DNA of 64,000 nucleotides from Vibrio orientalis CIP 102891 = ATCC 33934. GTDB taxonomy: Bacteria; Pseudomonadota; Gammaproteobacteria; Enterobacterales; Vibrionaceae. A program made the position numbers and the translations under genes. The stretch spans positions 682,001 through 746,000 of the forward strand of contig NZ_ACZV01000004.1 in assembly GCF_000176235.1 (NCBI RefSeq), in the 5' to 3' direction. This document shows, one piece after another, positions 17,715 to 27,838 of this stretch (positions are counted from its first letter, which is position 1; the number at the start of each line of letters is the position of its first letter). The notes below the pieces were generated by a model. That model was given only the letters and a program-made list of their open reading frames with translations, was not told the DNA's origin and made no database searches.

Positions 17715-18281
17715 TCACGACTTAATGGTGATAACAACACGACGATTGCAACCAGTCGCGCTATTTTGCTCAAGGTTACAAATAGGCGAGCTTTCACCAT
17801 AGGCATGTTCAACGATTCTGTTTCCTTGCTTTAAGTCGCTTTTAAGATACTTGGCGACCTGCTTAGCTCGACGAGCAGACAGCGCTTTGTTGTATCCCTC
17901 ACCGCCTAGACTATCGGCATGTCCTTCGATGTAAATCTTAGCGGTATTGTTTACCAAGCCTAAGTACTGCTCTAGCACCTGTTTATGGTTAGGAGACAGT
18001 TTGTAAATATCTATACCGTAGTTGAGCACCAAAGACTGTGTTTCTTTATCGTAGAAACATACGTCGTCTGCAGCCTCAGAATGAACCACATCCCGGCCAC
18101 TATTTAACAGCGTGTTTTCGGATTTCGCTTCACGCTGAGTTAGATGCCCGCTAACCTGAGTTTTTACAGTATGAGAAGAGACCAAGGTAGTTGATGTTAT
18201 GTATTCATCAACGCTACCTAAGCAGTTCGCATAACCCAGCGGTGATAGTAAAAGTGAAGTAATAATTACTGGGTATTTCAT
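17715..18281 (-). CDS. OmpA-like protein at the end of the Tad locus
   Basis: 188 aa. A signal peptide (MKYPVIITSLLLSPLGYA, before NCLG) is followed by a linker and an OmpA-type peptidoglycan-binding domain (from about residue 90). Its core IYIEGHADSLGGEGYNKALS ends in SARRAKQVAKYL and CNRRVVI. It probably anchors the pilus machine to the wall. Start moved to the ATG at 18281, which has AAGGATTAAC upstream; the longer frame to 18311 lies within tadG. OmpA-like genes commonly close Vibrio tad operons. Confidence 0.82.
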   Translation of the reverse strand: MKYPVIITSLLLSPLGYANCLGSVDEYITSTTLVSSHTVKTQVSGHLTQREAKSENTLLNSGRDVVHSEAADDVCFYDKETQSLVLNYGIDIYKLSPNHKQVLEQYLGLVNNTAKIYIEGHADSLGGEGYNKALSARRAKQVAKYLKSDLKQGNRIVEHAYGESSPICNLEQNSATGCNRRVVITIKS

Positions 18282-18282
18282 G

Positions 18283-19593
18283 TTAATCCTTAAGTCTTCC
18301 TGTTTCTTCATTAATTAGGTTTAGAATGTATTTGTAAACGTCATCACCATCTTTGGCGTGATAGATGTTTTTGCGACCGAAGCAATCCCCAAATCCATCC
18401 GATTCTTTCACCCGATAGTCCACACCAATAACGCCCATCGTCACTTTGGTTTTACCAGCGCTGCCTGTTTTGCTTTGGAATCGATTCCTTTTAGCGGATA
18501 TGGTTGAACGTAGCTTTGTGCACAGCCCCTGATTCACCAGTCGCTGTAAATAGTTAGTATCGTTGTCAGCACCATCTGACAGGACGATAAATACTTGTTC
18601 AGGGTTGATGTTGGTTGCTCTATTTGCCTCTTGGGCAGCAGCGATAATTCCATTCCATGACGAGGTGCCCCCTTCTGCGCCCAACCAAGCACTTGCCAGT
18701 CGAGCTTTAAAGTGGGTGTAATCCTCTGTGAGCGGAATATCGTAAAACTTGTAATAGTCGACAAATCGGTCGTTATTCACAACAAGGTTCTCAACGTCGA
18801 GACGTGACATCCCACGAACATACTCTTGCACTCGCGAATATACGCTTGGTGGATCAAACATTTTTGCCACTGTTTGCGCGCTGGTCCCTCGAGCATAATC
18901 GTAAGCGATTTTTTTCGGCCAAGATCTGCGATAGCCGTACGCATTCAAATATACTGTTCCGCTCTGTTTGACATGCAACGGGTTATATCCCAATAACGCA
19001 ACACGGCTTTTTTCTTCGGTATTAAAATCTGCGATATCTTCCACCACGCGCTCGATGGTTTGCTTAACAACATCAAGCTTGGTTTTTCCCCCTTTCCAGT
19101 GACCTGTCATCGAGCCACTAAAGTCGCCAATAAAGTAAACATCAACCGGTTGGGGAAGGTATTTGCGCGTCACGGACTTACCTGCGACTTCAAACTCTGG
19201 TTTCAGCTCCGCTTCTTCGTACGCGATCCACGATTTATGTTCAGCTTTCGCGCTTACGACAAAATCACTAAAAGGCGCAACCTCACCGCTAGCCTGTACA
19301 CAACCATCTTTGTACTCACATTTACGCGTGTAGACTTCAACGTCGACATCATTGATATTATCAACCACATACCTATCCACTAACTGACGTGCATATTTGA
19401 CATTATCGTCTTCCGACTCCTTAGGACTTGCGATTAGAGCCAAACTGGCAACTTCTGCCGCCTCTAACACACGCGCATGCGCCAACATCTGTTGTGACAT
19501 TTGCATCGAAAAAGCCATGAAAATGACCATGATAGGTAGCAGACCGATAAAGAGTATTCCTGCTACTCCTCGATTTTTCCTGATCGTTGGCAT
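18283..19593 (-). CDS. tadG: Tad pilus assembly protein TadG with von Willebrand A domain
   Basis: Pseudopilin-like N-terminus: a basic start followed by GVAGILFIGLLPIMVIFMAF (membrane helix, residues about 10-32). A large exported domain with a von Willebrand factor A fold follows, whose metal-binding DxSxS motif is FIGDFSGSM and whose later Asp is in IVLSDGADND. 436 aa from the ATG at 19593 (GAGGG upstream); the track to 19608 would need a TTG. Two bases separate it from tadF. TadG-type proteins are minor components of the Flp pilus machine. Confidence 0.85.
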   Translation of the reverse strand: MPTIRKNRGVAGILFIGLLPIMVIFMAFSMQMSQQMLAHARVLEAAEVASLALIASPKESEDDNVKYARQLVDRYVVDNINDVDVEVYTRKCEYKDGCVQASGEVAPFSDFVVSAKAEHKSWIAYEEAELKPEFEVAGKSVTRKYLPQPVDVYFIGDFSGSMTGHWKGGKTKLDVVKQTIERVVEDIADFNTEEKSRVALLGYNPLHVKQSGTVYLNAYGYRRSWPKKIAYDYARGTSAQTVAKMFDPPSVYSRVQEYVRGMSRLDVENLVVNNDRFVDYYKFYDIPLTEDYTHFKARLASAWLGAEGGTSSWNGIIAAAQEANRATNINPEQVFIVLSDGADNDTNYLQRLVNQGLCTKLRSTISAKRNRFQSKTGSAGKTKVTMGVIGVDYRVKESDGFGDCFGRKNIYHAKDGDDVYKYILNLINEETGRLKD

Positions 19594-19594
19594 A

Positions 19595-20197
19595 TCAGAC
19601 CCTCGCAAATGAGTAAGAAGTACTGATCAAGCGAAGCATTTCACCATTTGCCACGCCGATTAGATTTACTGGTATTTCATAGCACAAGGAGACTTGATAC
19701 AAAGGCAGTCTTCGTCCTCGCGAAGTCACAGGCAGCAACTCAACCGCCTTATCTTTAGTTATGTCGCTCATATCTGGGAAATCACAACCATGGATTGCGC
19801 CTTTAGTTAGTGTTTTCTGGATTCGCTTGTATTGAATCTTTCCGCTTGGAAGCAAGGTCTCTTGAAGACGAACTTCATCAATACGCATGCCCAATTTAGA
19901 TTTTTCAAAATTGGGAATCATTCGCTTCAACGACGCCGACGCGATCGAATAGGTTTCATGTTCCGTTTTGCGGCAGTCTCCGGCGCATATATCTAGATCT
20001 GCGCTAAACAACTGTTTTCTTTCTGCCAGAATGGTTGCCATTGAATACGCTGCTCTATCGAGCTGGCCTTTTTTGTTGATCGCCAACATGTAGTTCACCA
20101 CAACCAAGAATAAGCCTGAGGCAAATACCAGCACTAACGCCAGTTCTACAGCAAAGGAACCTGTTTGTTTAACTCGCACAACCAGCCCCCCGTCCAA
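19595..20197 (-). CDS. tadF: Tad minor pseudopilin TadF
   Basis: 200 aa with a pseudopilin-like N-terminus: TGSFAVELALVLVFASGLFL, in which the Glu follows the processing position as in TadE/TadF. The rest is a mixed exported domain with cysteines (DICAGDC). The start is uncertain: a TTG at 20197 or a GTG at 20179; either overlaps the end of tadE, so translation is probably coupled. Assigned by position between tadE and tadG and by the TadE-like membrane segment. Confidence 0.78.
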   Translation of the reverse strand: MDGGLVVRVKQTGSFAVELALVLVFASGLFLVVVNYMLAINKKGQLDRAAYSMATILAERKQLFSADLDICAGDCRKTEHETYSIASASLKRMIPNFEKSKLGMRIDEVRLQETLLPSGKIQYKRIQKTLTKGAIHGCDFPDMSDITKDKAVELLPVTSRGRRLPLYQVSLCYEIPVNLIGVANGEMLRLISTSYSFARV

Positions 20198-20699
20198 CTT
20201 TAAACGAGCAACGCTCGTACTCTTGAATGGTGATCACCTCTCGTTTGATTACCATGTCAGGAAACCAAATCGACACCAGCGGATCATAGGTGTACTCAAG
20301 GTTGTATACCGCCAGAGCCATATCTTCCGGCTGATCTTTTTTATCAGGACACTCTTCAGATGACTGGTAAGCATCGGTACACTTTAAAAAACCGCCGTAA
20401 TCTTTAAAGTAGTCGACCCGGATCTGAACACTGCCAGGCTTTACGCCGTTACTCCATAAAGCCCCACCAGCTTTATTGAGTTCATCTTTGATCATTTGAC
20501 CGTAATTAACCTTGTTACTATTGCTTGAGTCTCCGGCTTTTTTGGTGCGCATTACCGCAGTGGTTAAAGCGTGATCCGTCATACTCATATTGAACGTGAG
20601 GATACAAATCTCGACCCAGCCAAAGATAATGGCTAAAAACAGAGGTATTCCCATTGCCGCTTCTATGGTTAAAGAGCCTTTCTGCTTAAAGCGCTTCAT
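20169..20699 (-). CDS. tadE: Tad minor pseudopilin TadE
   Basis: 176 aa with the TadE-like signature near the N-terminus: KGSLTIEAAMGIPLFLAIIF, a prepilin-peptidase type site followed by a Glu five residues into the mature part. The remaining region is exported and cysteine-containing. ATG overlaps the tadD stop by 4 bases (ATGA). In Aggregatibacter, TadE and TadF are cleaved by TadV; the same is expected here. Confidence 0.82.
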   Translation of the reverse strand: MKRFKQKGSLTIEAAMGIPLFLAIIFGWVEICILTFNMSMTDHALTTAVMRTKKAGDSSNSNKVNYGQMIKDELNKAGGALWSNGVKPGSVQIRVDYFKDYGGFLKCTDAYQSSEECPDKKDQPEDMALAVYNLEYTYDPLVSIWFPDMVIKREVITIQEYERCSFKVGRGAGCAS

Positions 20700-21820
20700 A
20701 GTCGCACGTACCTCTTCTTGGTGTAATCAACCACGAACGCACCTTTAATATCTAAGCTGCCAAGGAAAGTCTTAGCCTCATTCAAATCATCGAACTCTCC
20801 AATACAATAACGCTTCCATAAGCCGTGGGTGTACGAATAGACGGTTCCATAATTGGTCTGCAGGTAATTAAGAAAATCGGATGGTATCGCGGTATAAGTC
20901 GCTAACACCTGAACACGATAAATCGGCCTTACTCCCGGTTTGAGTTTATTTGGATCAAGCTCTGAGCCAACGATGCTACTTTTCGCTTGTTGAACCTCAC
21001 TGCCACTAACCAAATGGCTCACCTTATTGGTTGGCGCTACAAAACTTGCGCCCGAGCCTAACGATTTAACGGACGTTTTTACTGTTGGCTGACTCACTGA
21101 ACTACTGCTCCTTTTGTTCTTTTTGATTGAGCGCATTAATGCCGCTAGTTGCTTTCGCGCCTGCTCGTCACTGTTAGTGTGCCGAAGAACCTCCAACGCA
21201 ATATCGGGACGTTGAGCATTTACAGAAGAAATTATCAGATTCGAACGGACCTTCTTATCGCTTGGACTTGCGATGTACAAATCGTACAAAGTATCTGTCG
21301 CACCAAGGTAGTCAGCCTGCATCATCTTAACCACCGCAATATTGTTGCCCGCTTCCCTGTCTGACGCGCCTTGCTTTCTGCTCTCTTCAAACTGCTCAAT
21401 CGCTTGTGAGAATCGCTTCTGCTGAGCCAATATTTTTCCTTTGAGCAGATGGAATTGACCCTTTTCGCCACCTTCATCCAGATACAAATCCAGATTGGCT
21501 AAGGCTTGAGAATAGTTTTTTTTCTGATAATCAAGACGAGCATTGGTCAATATAAACTCAGGCTCTTCCAAATCGTCTTCTGTATAGGTATTTCTGTACA
21601 ACTCTGCAGACTTAATGTCTTTTTGCGACAAGTAGAGATCGACAAGCTTGGCTTTATAAATCGGTTCGAGTTTTAAATTTGCTTTGTAAAACTCAATCAG
21701 TTGCTGGTCATTTCCTGAACCAATCAATAACTTTTCTTTGGTTTGCAGCTCGGTATTCACTGCTGTACAACCTGCTAAAAAGCCCGTTAACAGTAGCGAA
21801 CAAAGTATTAATTTTTTCAC
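20696..21820 (-). CDS. tadD: Tad assembly lipoprotein TadD (TPR) with SPOR-like C-terminus
   Basis: 374 aa. A lipoprotein signal (LLLTGFLAGC, lipid-attached Cys18) is followed by tetratricopeptide repeats (residues about 40-210, for example YSQALANLDLYLDEGGEKG). A Ser/Lys-rich linker and a C-terminal segment (from about 300, IYRVQVLATYTAIPSDFLNY) that resembles a SPOR-type fold complete it. TadD is a pilotin-like factor for pilus secretion. The extra SPOR-like end would add peptidoglycan affinity and is longer than the basic TadD. Overlaps tadC and tadE by 4 bases each. Confidence 0.82.
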   Translation of the reverse strand: MKKLILCSLLLTGFLAGCTAVNTELQTKEKLLIGSGNDQQLIEFYKANLKLEPIYKAKLVDLYLSQKDIKSAELYRNTYTEDDLEEPEFILTNARLDYQKKNYSQALANLDLYLDEGGEKGQFHLLKGKILAQQKRFSQAIEQFEESRKQGASDREAGNNIAVVKMMQADYLGATDTLYDLYIASPSDKKVRSNLIISSVNAQRPDIALEVLRHTNSDEQARKQLAALMRSIKKNKRSSSSVSQPTVKTSVKSLGSGASFVAPTNKVSHLVSGSEVQQAKSSIVGSELDPNKLKPGVRPIYRVQVLATYTAIPSDFLNYLQTNYGTVYSYTHGLWKRYCIGEFDDLNEAKTFLGSLDIKGAFVVDYTKKRYVRL

Positions 21821-22683
21821 ATCAACATCCTTAAAATACCTGGAGCGGCAATCAGTACAACGATAGGTACCATGATGAAAGCAATCAGCGGGATAGACAT
21901 TTTGGCCCCCATTTTTCCTATCCTTTCTTCCAGATCCATCATGTTCAATTCACGAATATCCGTTGCTAGCGTCGCTAACACAGGTCCAATGGAGGAACCA
22001 AATTGAAGACTCTGAACCATGGTCATGACGAAGCTTTGTGACTCGCTGGTCGGCACTAAGTCATAAAACTCTTCTAAGGCTTTTTCTAAACCTACCAATC
22101 GCGAGCGATCGACAGTGACACGAACTACATAAGCTAAATTGCGGTCAACGGTCACCAGCTCCTTGGATAAGTAATCTAAGCTTGACTCAATTGTCATACC
22201 GGTATGAACACAGACGTTCATCAGATCAAGCAGAAACGGCAGTCTAGAACTAATATGTTTGGTGTTTGCGTTACCTCTGCTTGCGATAAACGCATCAGGT
22301 CCAATAATAAACAGACCTAAAGCGCCCAACAGGTAAAGCAATGAAAAGGCGACCTCGGTTTCGCCCTTGAAATAGTCAAAACCAATCAAAGCTAAACAGA
22401 GTGTGAAGGGAATGATTTTCATCAGGTAGTACACATCGGCCAGATAATCACTATAAAACCCAGCCGCAACGAGCTTTTTACGTGTCTCTTCTTTGTTGAA
22501 GCTAAACTGAGATAGTGCAGTTTTGACCAAATCAATCCGCTTACGTTCTTCTCTGGTCGAGCCGATGATTTTTCTTGTCGCAATGTTTGCCCGTGCATTG
22601 TCCCACGCTTTAAGCACGCCCCCAGCGACGAGCAACGAGAATAGCAAAGCGACACCCCAAAGCGCGATGTTTACCAGACTCAT
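21817..22683 (-). CDS. tadC: Tad inner-membrane platform protein TadC
   Basis: 288 aa GspF-type platform protein. Hydrophobic segments lie near the N-terminus, around residues 85-125 and at the C-terminus (MSIPLIAFIMVPIVVLIAAPG); the cytoplasmic GspF core includes FLLDLMNVCVHTGMTIESSL. Start is the ATG at 22683, overlapping the tadB stop by one base (TAATG). With TadB it forms the membrane base on which TadA works. Confidence 0.9.
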   Translation of the reverse strand: MSLVNIALWGVALLFSLLVAGGVLKAWDNARANIATRKIIGSTREERKRIDLVKTALSQFSFNKEETRKKLVAAGFYSDYLADVYYLMKIIPFTLCLALIGFDYFKGETEVAFSLLYLLGALGLFIIGPDAFIASRGNANTKHISSRLPFLLDLMNVCVHTGMTIESSLDYLSKELVTVDRNLAYVVRVTVDRSRLVGLEKALEEFYDLVPTSESQSFVMTMVQSLQFGSSIGPVLATLATDIRELNMMDLEERIGKMGAKMSIPLIAFIMVPIVVLIAAPGILRMLM

Positions 22684-23597
22684 TAGTTGACACCTCGCAA
22701 GATAAGCCAGATACAAACAAAGCCAATAAACTCACTGATCAACACGTAGTAAAAAATCGGCTGGCCACCAGGTTCAAACATCACGAAGCTATAATTTTCC
22801 GGACTGGTAAACTTTAAAATCACCAGAAAGATTACCGGCAAGCAGGCAATGATCTTCGCCGATGCTCGCGCCTCTGACGTCAACGCATTTTTCTTTTTTT
22901 CTACCGCTCTGGAGTCGAACATTAGTCGGTTAATTCTGTTGATAACGTCTTTAAGTTGCCCACCCCGACTCAAGTTGATGCGAATGGTTGAAGCAAAGAA
23001 AAAGTATTCCAAGTAGGGAAAAGTGGTGGCACTTCTTTCTAGCACATCATCTGGGTCTTCACCGATGAGTAATCGTTCGGCCATAAATTTAAACTCGTTA
23101 CCTACTTCGTTATTGAGTTGTTTACCCACATATTCAAATGCATGGACGATACTTTGGCCGGAAGAGATCGCCCCACTAAGAATATTTAGCGCATCAGGAA
23201 AGTTGGTTTTAAATTTCTCTTCCTGTCTTTGTTTGAGCTTGATAAAAAACATCACAAACAAAATAGGTTCTAAGATCACTAAACATGTGACGAAGTCCTG
23301 GCGAAAAAAGAAGGCATTTATGGTGTAAATGGCGATTGAAGAAACTGAGAAAAACACCAACAGTTTGAGCGGCATATGCGGCTGAAAGACTTTTACCATC
23401 GCTTTATATTGTTGACGTAAGCGAGCTTTGAAATCTTTTTCAAACTGCTGGGCGTCAATAACCGATCGTACTCCTTTTACGCCCTCAAACTCAGCTTCCA
23501 TCTGAATTAGCTTATTGAGTTTGCTATTTTGACGTGTACGTACACTCAGCCAATAAACCGCCAAACCGACCCAGGCAAGTATTAATAATAAGGTCAC
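22683..23597 (-). CDS. tadB: Tad inner-membrane platform protein TadB
   Basis: 304 aa GspF-family protein with an N-terminal membrane anchor (LLLILAWVGLAVYWLSV), two more helices around residues 95-130 and two at the C-terminus. The GspF core reads FPDALNILSGAISSGQSIVH. Overlaps tadA by 4 bases and tadC by 1. Partner of TadC in the pilus platform. Confidence 0.92.
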   Translation of the reverse strand: MTLLLILAWVGLAVYWLSVRTRQNSKLNKLIQMEAEFEGVKGVRSVIDAQQFEKDFKARLRQQYKAMVKVFQPHMPLKLLVFFSVSSIAIYTINAFFFRQDFVTCLVILEPILFVMFFIKLKQRQEEKFKTNFPDALNILSGAISSGQSIVHAFEYVGKQLNNEVGNEFKFMAERLLIGEDPDDVLERSATTFPYLEYFFFASTIRINLSRGGQLKDVINRINRLMFDSRAVEKKKNALTSEARASAKIIACLPVIFLVILKFTSPENYSFVMFEPGGQPIFYYVLISEFIGFVCIWLILRGVN

Positions 23598-24859
23598 GCG
23601 AAAATCTCCCTAACCGTCTGCTCAAGGCCAAAGAACCTGGCTCGTTCATAGATCACTGAGCGGGTCGACAAGCCCGGGGTACGGAACTCTCCATCGATCT
23701 TACCGTCTTTCATCTCTGGGCTTGCTTCGTAACGAAAGATGTCTTCCATTACGACACTGTCGCCTTCCATACCGATGATCTCTGATATGTACATGACTTT
23801 ACGGCTACCATCATGTAAGCGCTTGACCTGTACGATCAAATCGACCGCACTTACAATGGTGCGTCGAATCGCTGCAATTGGCAGACTGGCCGTCGCCATC
23901 ATCACCATGCTTTCGGTACGAGCAATAGCATCTCTGGGTGTGTTGGCGTGTAAAGTCGACATAGAACCATCATGGCCAGTGTTCATCGCCTGCAGCATTT
24001 CAAACGCTTCGCCGCCACGACACTCACCAACGATTATGCGATCCGGACGCATACGCAGTGCGTTGATAACAAGCTCGCGTGCCGAAACCTCACCAGTACC
24101 TTCGACACTTGCCTGACGTGTTTCGAGACGAACAATATGTGGCTTTTGCAACTGCAGCTCTGCCGCATCTTCAATGGTCACAATACGCTCAGTTTCGCCG
24201 ATAAAACCCGACAGCGCATTGAGCAGCGTGGTTTTACCAGAACCTGTACCACCCGATATGAGAACATTGCATTTACAGTGGCTGGCAATTGACAACAGTT
24301 TTGCCATCTCTACCGACATAGCGCCAAACTCAACCAGATTCTCAAGCTTAATCTTTTGCTCTTTAAACTTACGAATTGATATAGAAGTGCCATCAATCGC
24401 CAACGGAGGGATGACAATATTGACACGGCTTCCATCTAGCAAACGTGCGTCACACAAGGGTTTAGATTCGTCAATACGACGGCCTACATTTGAAGCGATC
24501 CGTTTTGCAATGGTGTTGAGTTGCTTCTCATTAACAAACTGAATTGGAGATTTTTCGACCTTGCCACCAATCTCAATAAAGATGTCTGATGGGCCATTGA
24601 TCATGATGTCCGAAATGTCGTCGTTATCAACGAGCTTTTGTAGCGGTCCAAGACCTTTAAGCTCATCAAGAAGCGCTTTAACAAGTTCTACACGTTTGAG
24701 AGAGCTCACTTGCAGCTTCTTTTTATCAATCAGAATGTTGACTGAGTCTTTTAACTGCTCTTCAAGCTCTTGGGTGCTAATTTCAACTAGCGTTGCTGCA
24801 TCCAATGCATCAAAGATTTCATCTCTAAGTTGGATGTATATTTCTTTTATTTGATTCAT
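23594..24859 (-). CDS. tadA: Tad secretion ATPase TadA (CpaF)
   Basis: 421 aa hexameric secretion ATPase powering Flp pilus assembly (and, in relatives, retraction). The Walker A is [14 protein letters not shown]. The Asp box, Walker B region ([16 protein letters not shown]) and His box ([17 protein letters not shown]) follow in the CpaF order. Starts with an ATGA overlap on tadZ and ends in the same way on tadB. Confidence 0.95.
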   Translation of the reverse strand: MNQIKEIYIQLRDEIFDALDAATLVEISTQELEEQLKDSVNILIDKKKLQVSSLKRVELVKALLDELKGLGPLQKLVDNDDISDIMINGPSDIFIEIGGKVEKSPIQFVNEKQLNTIAKRIASNVGRRIDESKPLCDARLLDGSRVNIVIPPLAIDGTSISIRKFKEQKIKLENLVEFGAMSVEMAKLLSIASHCKCNVLISGGTGSGKTTLLNALSGFIGETERIVTIEDAAELQLQKPHIVRLETRQASVEGTGEVSARELVINALRMRPDRIIVGECRGGEAFEMLQAMNTGHDGSMSTLHANTPRDAIARTESMVMMATASLPIAAIRRTIVSAVDLIVQVKRLHDGSRKVMYISEIIGMEGDSVVMEDIFRYEASPEMKDGKIDGEFRTPGLSTRSVIYERARFFGLEQTVREIFA

Positions 24860-26049
24860 TTTCTAAACAGTGAGAAACGTGATTTGGTTTTGATCTTCTT
24901 ACCCGTTAAGGCAACGACCATATTGGCTACCGACGCCGACGATTTTGACTTCATGAACTGGCCGATGCCTTGCTGAATGAGCTGTTTTTCCAACGCCGGC
25001 TCATAGCAAAAGTCGATGCTACTTTTAGCGCGGATTCGTTCTTTGGCACTTTTAAGAGTGACCATAAAGTCTTTTGCAGGTCGGTTGAGATTAAACACCA
25101 ACTCATGCTCAGCTTTACCGAACTTTTTCTTGAGCAAATTGTACGAACGCAGTGATGCGACTGACGGGTCACACACCACAAAAATACGGTGGTATTTTTC
25201 GTTCAGCTCTTGATCATGAATCTCTTCATAGCAAGAAAGCGGGACGGAATCGATGATGAAGTTATATTGATCGACCAGTTGATTAGACAAGTTATATAAG
25301 GTTGTCGCGTGGTCGGACAGACAAGCGATGTTCTTCTCTAAAACCAGATAGTCAAGCTTGTCTACCACGGAATGAACATACGTCTTGGCGATCGCGTCAT
25401 CGATATCAATTTGGTTTAAGTCGATACTATTTTGTTTAGGCTTATGACCTTTAACACCGAGATAGATATCACTATTCATTGCGCCAGAATCATGATCGAC
25501 CAGCAAAGTTTTTAGATTAGCCTGCCCCGCCAGTGAGTGACACAGTAGCGAACTGACACTTGAAACCCCGACCCCTCCCTTTGTTCCTAAGACTAAAATA
25601 CGCTTAGCAACTCGGGTGCGTTTAGCACTGGATTCTTGATCATCGCTTGACTTGATTGCCGCGAGTAATCCGTCAAGATCCGAATCCCATAGGACATAAT
25701 TAGCTCCAAGGGAATGAACCTGGTTACGTAGCTTAATCGAATCGACATCACACAAAACAAGCAATGAAATCGTCACATCTAATTGTGTTGCAATCTCCGA
25801 GGTCTGATCAACAATGTTGCTCACACCACGCAAGTCCAATATTACGTGGTTAAGCCTAACCCCTGAATGATTCCAAGCACTGTCATTCTCGATGTCAGAC
25901 ACCTCAATCGGTTTCGCATACCCTTCAATGGCGTACAAGTCATTAACAGACTCAATAAACTCAGCATCATCAGAAACAACAAGATCTTTTGCTGAGACAC
26001 TCTCCTTCACTTTCGAAGACGAGTTTTTAAATAAGATATCTAGATCCAT
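24856..26049 (-). CDS. tadZ: Tad localisation ATPase TadZ (CpaE)
   Basis: 397 aa. An N-terminal receiver-like domain (residues about 35-135) is followed by a ParA/MinD-like ATPase with the deviant Walker A LGTKGGVGVSSVSSLL. A later DHDSGAMNSD matches Walker A-prime and IIDSVPLS matches Walker B. TadZ/CpaE proteins mark the pole and recruit the pilus machine. It lies 2 bases after the rcpB-like gene and overlaps tadA by 4. Confidence 0.9.
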   Translation of the reverse strand: MDLDILFKNSSSKVKESVSAKDLVVSDDAEFIESVNDLYAIEGYAKPIEVSDIENDSAWNHSGVRLNHVILDLRGVSNIVDQTSEIATQLDVTISLLVLCDVDSIKLRNQVHSLGANYVLWDSDLDGLLAAIKSSDDQESSAKRTRVAKRILVLGTKGGVGVSSVSSLLCHSLAGQANLKTLLVDHDSGAMNSDIYLGVKGHKPKQNSIDLNQIDIDDAIAKTYVHSVVDKLDYLVLEKNIACLSDHATTLYNLSNQLVDQYNFIIDSVPLSCYEEIHDQELNEKYHRIFVVCDPSVASLRSYNLLKKKFGKAEHELVFNLNRPAKDFMVTLKSAKERIRAKSSIDFCYEPALEKQLIQQGIGQFMKSKSSASVANMVVALTGKKIKTKSRFSLFRK

Positions 26050-26051
26050 GC

Positions 26052-26513
26052 CTACTGAACTCGTGTGATTGGATTAACTAAGCTGATATTTCGATTATGT
26101 TCAACGCTGCAGCCAAATCGGTAAGTCTCTCTCTTGCTGAACGTCATTGCGCCACAATCGCTACTTTGAATTCGCACGTACTTAGCAGTAATTAAAATGT
26201 TTTTGGCTTGATTCGCTTCGGCTAAGGCAACTTTATATCTATCCTTTGCCACGCCCTCAGTTTTGAACTTACCGTGTAGCGTTGCGACAAACTCACTTGA
26301 ACCCGTTTTGTATTCGACAAGAAAACGGGCTTTCGGTTGGCGCCTCTTAACGTCACGAATGAAAGCGACCGCTCGTCCCATTGAGTCGTCACCTTGGGTG
26401 GTATCAAACTCCAATCGCTCTTCTAATTGTTCAATAACGCTTGAGTTTGTTGTATCTACTTGGCTACATGCAACGCTAAGTAACGCCAGCATGGAAATGA
26501 CTATCCAACGCAT
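26052..26513 (-). CDS. RcpB/CpaD-like Tad lipoprotein
   Basis: 153 aa. Lipoprotein signal with lipobox SVAC (Cys16). The C-terminal part (from about residue 120: SDCGAMTFSKRETYRFGCSV, then HNRNISLVNPITRVQ) resembles the end of CpaD/RcpB proteins, which carry a conserved Cys, an N-rich stretch and a DP/NP motif. Its position between the secretin and tadZ is that of rcpB. Start overlaps the secretin stop by one base. Similarity over the middle is weak, so I leave the gene symbol blank. Confidence 0.7.
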   Translation of the reverse strand: MRWIVISMLALLSVACSQVDTTNSSVIEQLEERLEFDTTQGDDSMGRAVAFIRDVKRRQPKARFLVEYKTGSSEFVATLHGKFKTEGVAKDRYKVALAEANQAKNILITAKYVRIQSSDCGAMTFSKRETYRFGCSVEHNRNISLVNPITRVQ

Positions 26514-27838
26514 TAGTTGAAACCTCCCTGTTCTATGGTTCCTTCGAGTTCGGGCTCATTAAGTTCTGATAGGTCGATACGCAACAATCGTTCGATATCG
26601 CTGGTGCGTTTAAAGCTTGGTAACTTGACCTGTTCTGATTCAACCGGATCAACGAGATTTACCGTTGCTACGATAATCAGTTCCGTTTTTGAACGGTTTG
26701 TTGTCGTATGACTAAACAACGCACCTAAAATTGGAATGTCTCCCAAGAATGGAATTTTGGTTAATGCTTCCCGTTCTTCTGAAGTCAATAGGCCTGCGAG
26801 TACAAAACTTTGTCCGTCTTTGAGGTGCACAGTCGTCTGCGCTCGTCGAGTTCTTAATGTAGGGACAGAGATTAAGCCCGTTGATGTCTTGTTTGATTCA
26901 TCAATCGAACTCACTTCAGGTATCAGAGTAAGACGGATGTTTTCCGAATCTGTCACTTTCGCGACCATGGCCAACTTAACACCGTACTCTTTGTAACTAA
27001 TGCTTATACCGTCTTCATCACGCACAGCGATAGGTATTTCGCCACCAGCAAGAAAGCTCGCTTGCTCTCCGGAAATCACGGATAAGTTAGGTTCAGCGAG
27101 CACCTGACCAATCTTGTCATCACCACTCGCAGAGATAACCGACACAATATCTTGCGCTGTGAAATCAAGCAGTTTATTGACGAATTTTCCTGGCTCACCG
27201 CTATCGCTGTAGCTAACACCCAGCTCGGATAAAAATGAACTAGATACTTCTGCAACGGTTAGCTTTACATTGATCTGTTCTGTGGTTAGAACTTTAAGAT
27301 GATTGATCACCTGATCGTAAGTAAAGCGAGAGGTATAGTCTAATTCATCATACTCTTCTCCATCTGCATCCCTTAGCTCATAAGTGTGCCTGCGGCGTTC
27401 TTTCTTTAGCATCTCACCTACTAGGCGATACACTTTTTGTTTGACCTCTTCGCTACTGACTATGCCGTCGAGTACCACTTGGTCACCAACATTCGAAACA
27501 ACAACGTTTTCGTCCGGAAAGCGCGCAATAATAGTCTGCTTCAACAGTCGCAAGCTTTGATTTACCACTAGCTCAGCGTTGTAGATTTCGTTTCCGCCGC
27601 GATCATATACAATAACAGACGTGCTACCTTGACCAACGCCATATACTACGACCTTGTTGTCATCAATTATTTTATAATCAGCGATTTGTTGGTTTGCGAC
27701 AAAAACAGTAGCAATCTGACGTTTTAGATTAATTGTTTTAGCCGCTCCTTGATCTAAACTCATCAATTGCGAAGCATAAGAAGGTAACGCAAGAATAAGA
27801 CATATCAGAGCTGCTGACTTCGTTTTATTTGCTATCAT
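26513..27838 (-). CDS. rcpA: Tad outer-membrane secretin RcpA (CpaC)
   Basis: 441 aa. A signal peptide (SAALICLILALPSYA) precedes an N-terminal pilus-secretin domain (residues about 30-105) and a BON domain (about 105-145). The C-terminal secretin domain has the strongly conserved PTLRTRRAQTTVHLKDGQSF. It forms the outer-membrane ring through which Flp pili exit. Zero-base spacing after rcpC. Confidence 0.92.
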   Translation of the reverse strand: MIANKTKSAALICLILALPSYASQLMSLDQGAAKTINLKRQIATVFVANQQIADYKIIDDNKVVVYGVGQGSTSVIVYDRGGNEIYNAELVVNQSLRLLKQTIIARFPDENVVVSNVGDQVVLDGIVSSEEVKQKVYRLVGEMLKKERRRHTYELRDADGEEYDELDYTSRFTYDQVINHLKVLTTEQINVKLTVAEVSSSFLSELGVSYSDSGEPGKFVNKLLDFTAQDIVSVISASGDDKIGQVLAEPNLSVISGEQASFLAGGEIPIAVRDEDGISISYKEYGVKLAMVAKVTDSENIRLTLIPEVSSIDESNKTSTGLISVPTLRTRRAQTTVHLKDGQSFVLAGLLTSEEREALTKIPFLGDIPILGALFSHTTTNRSKTELIIVATVNLVDPVESEQVKLPSFKRTSDIERLLRIDLSELNEPELEGTIEQGGFN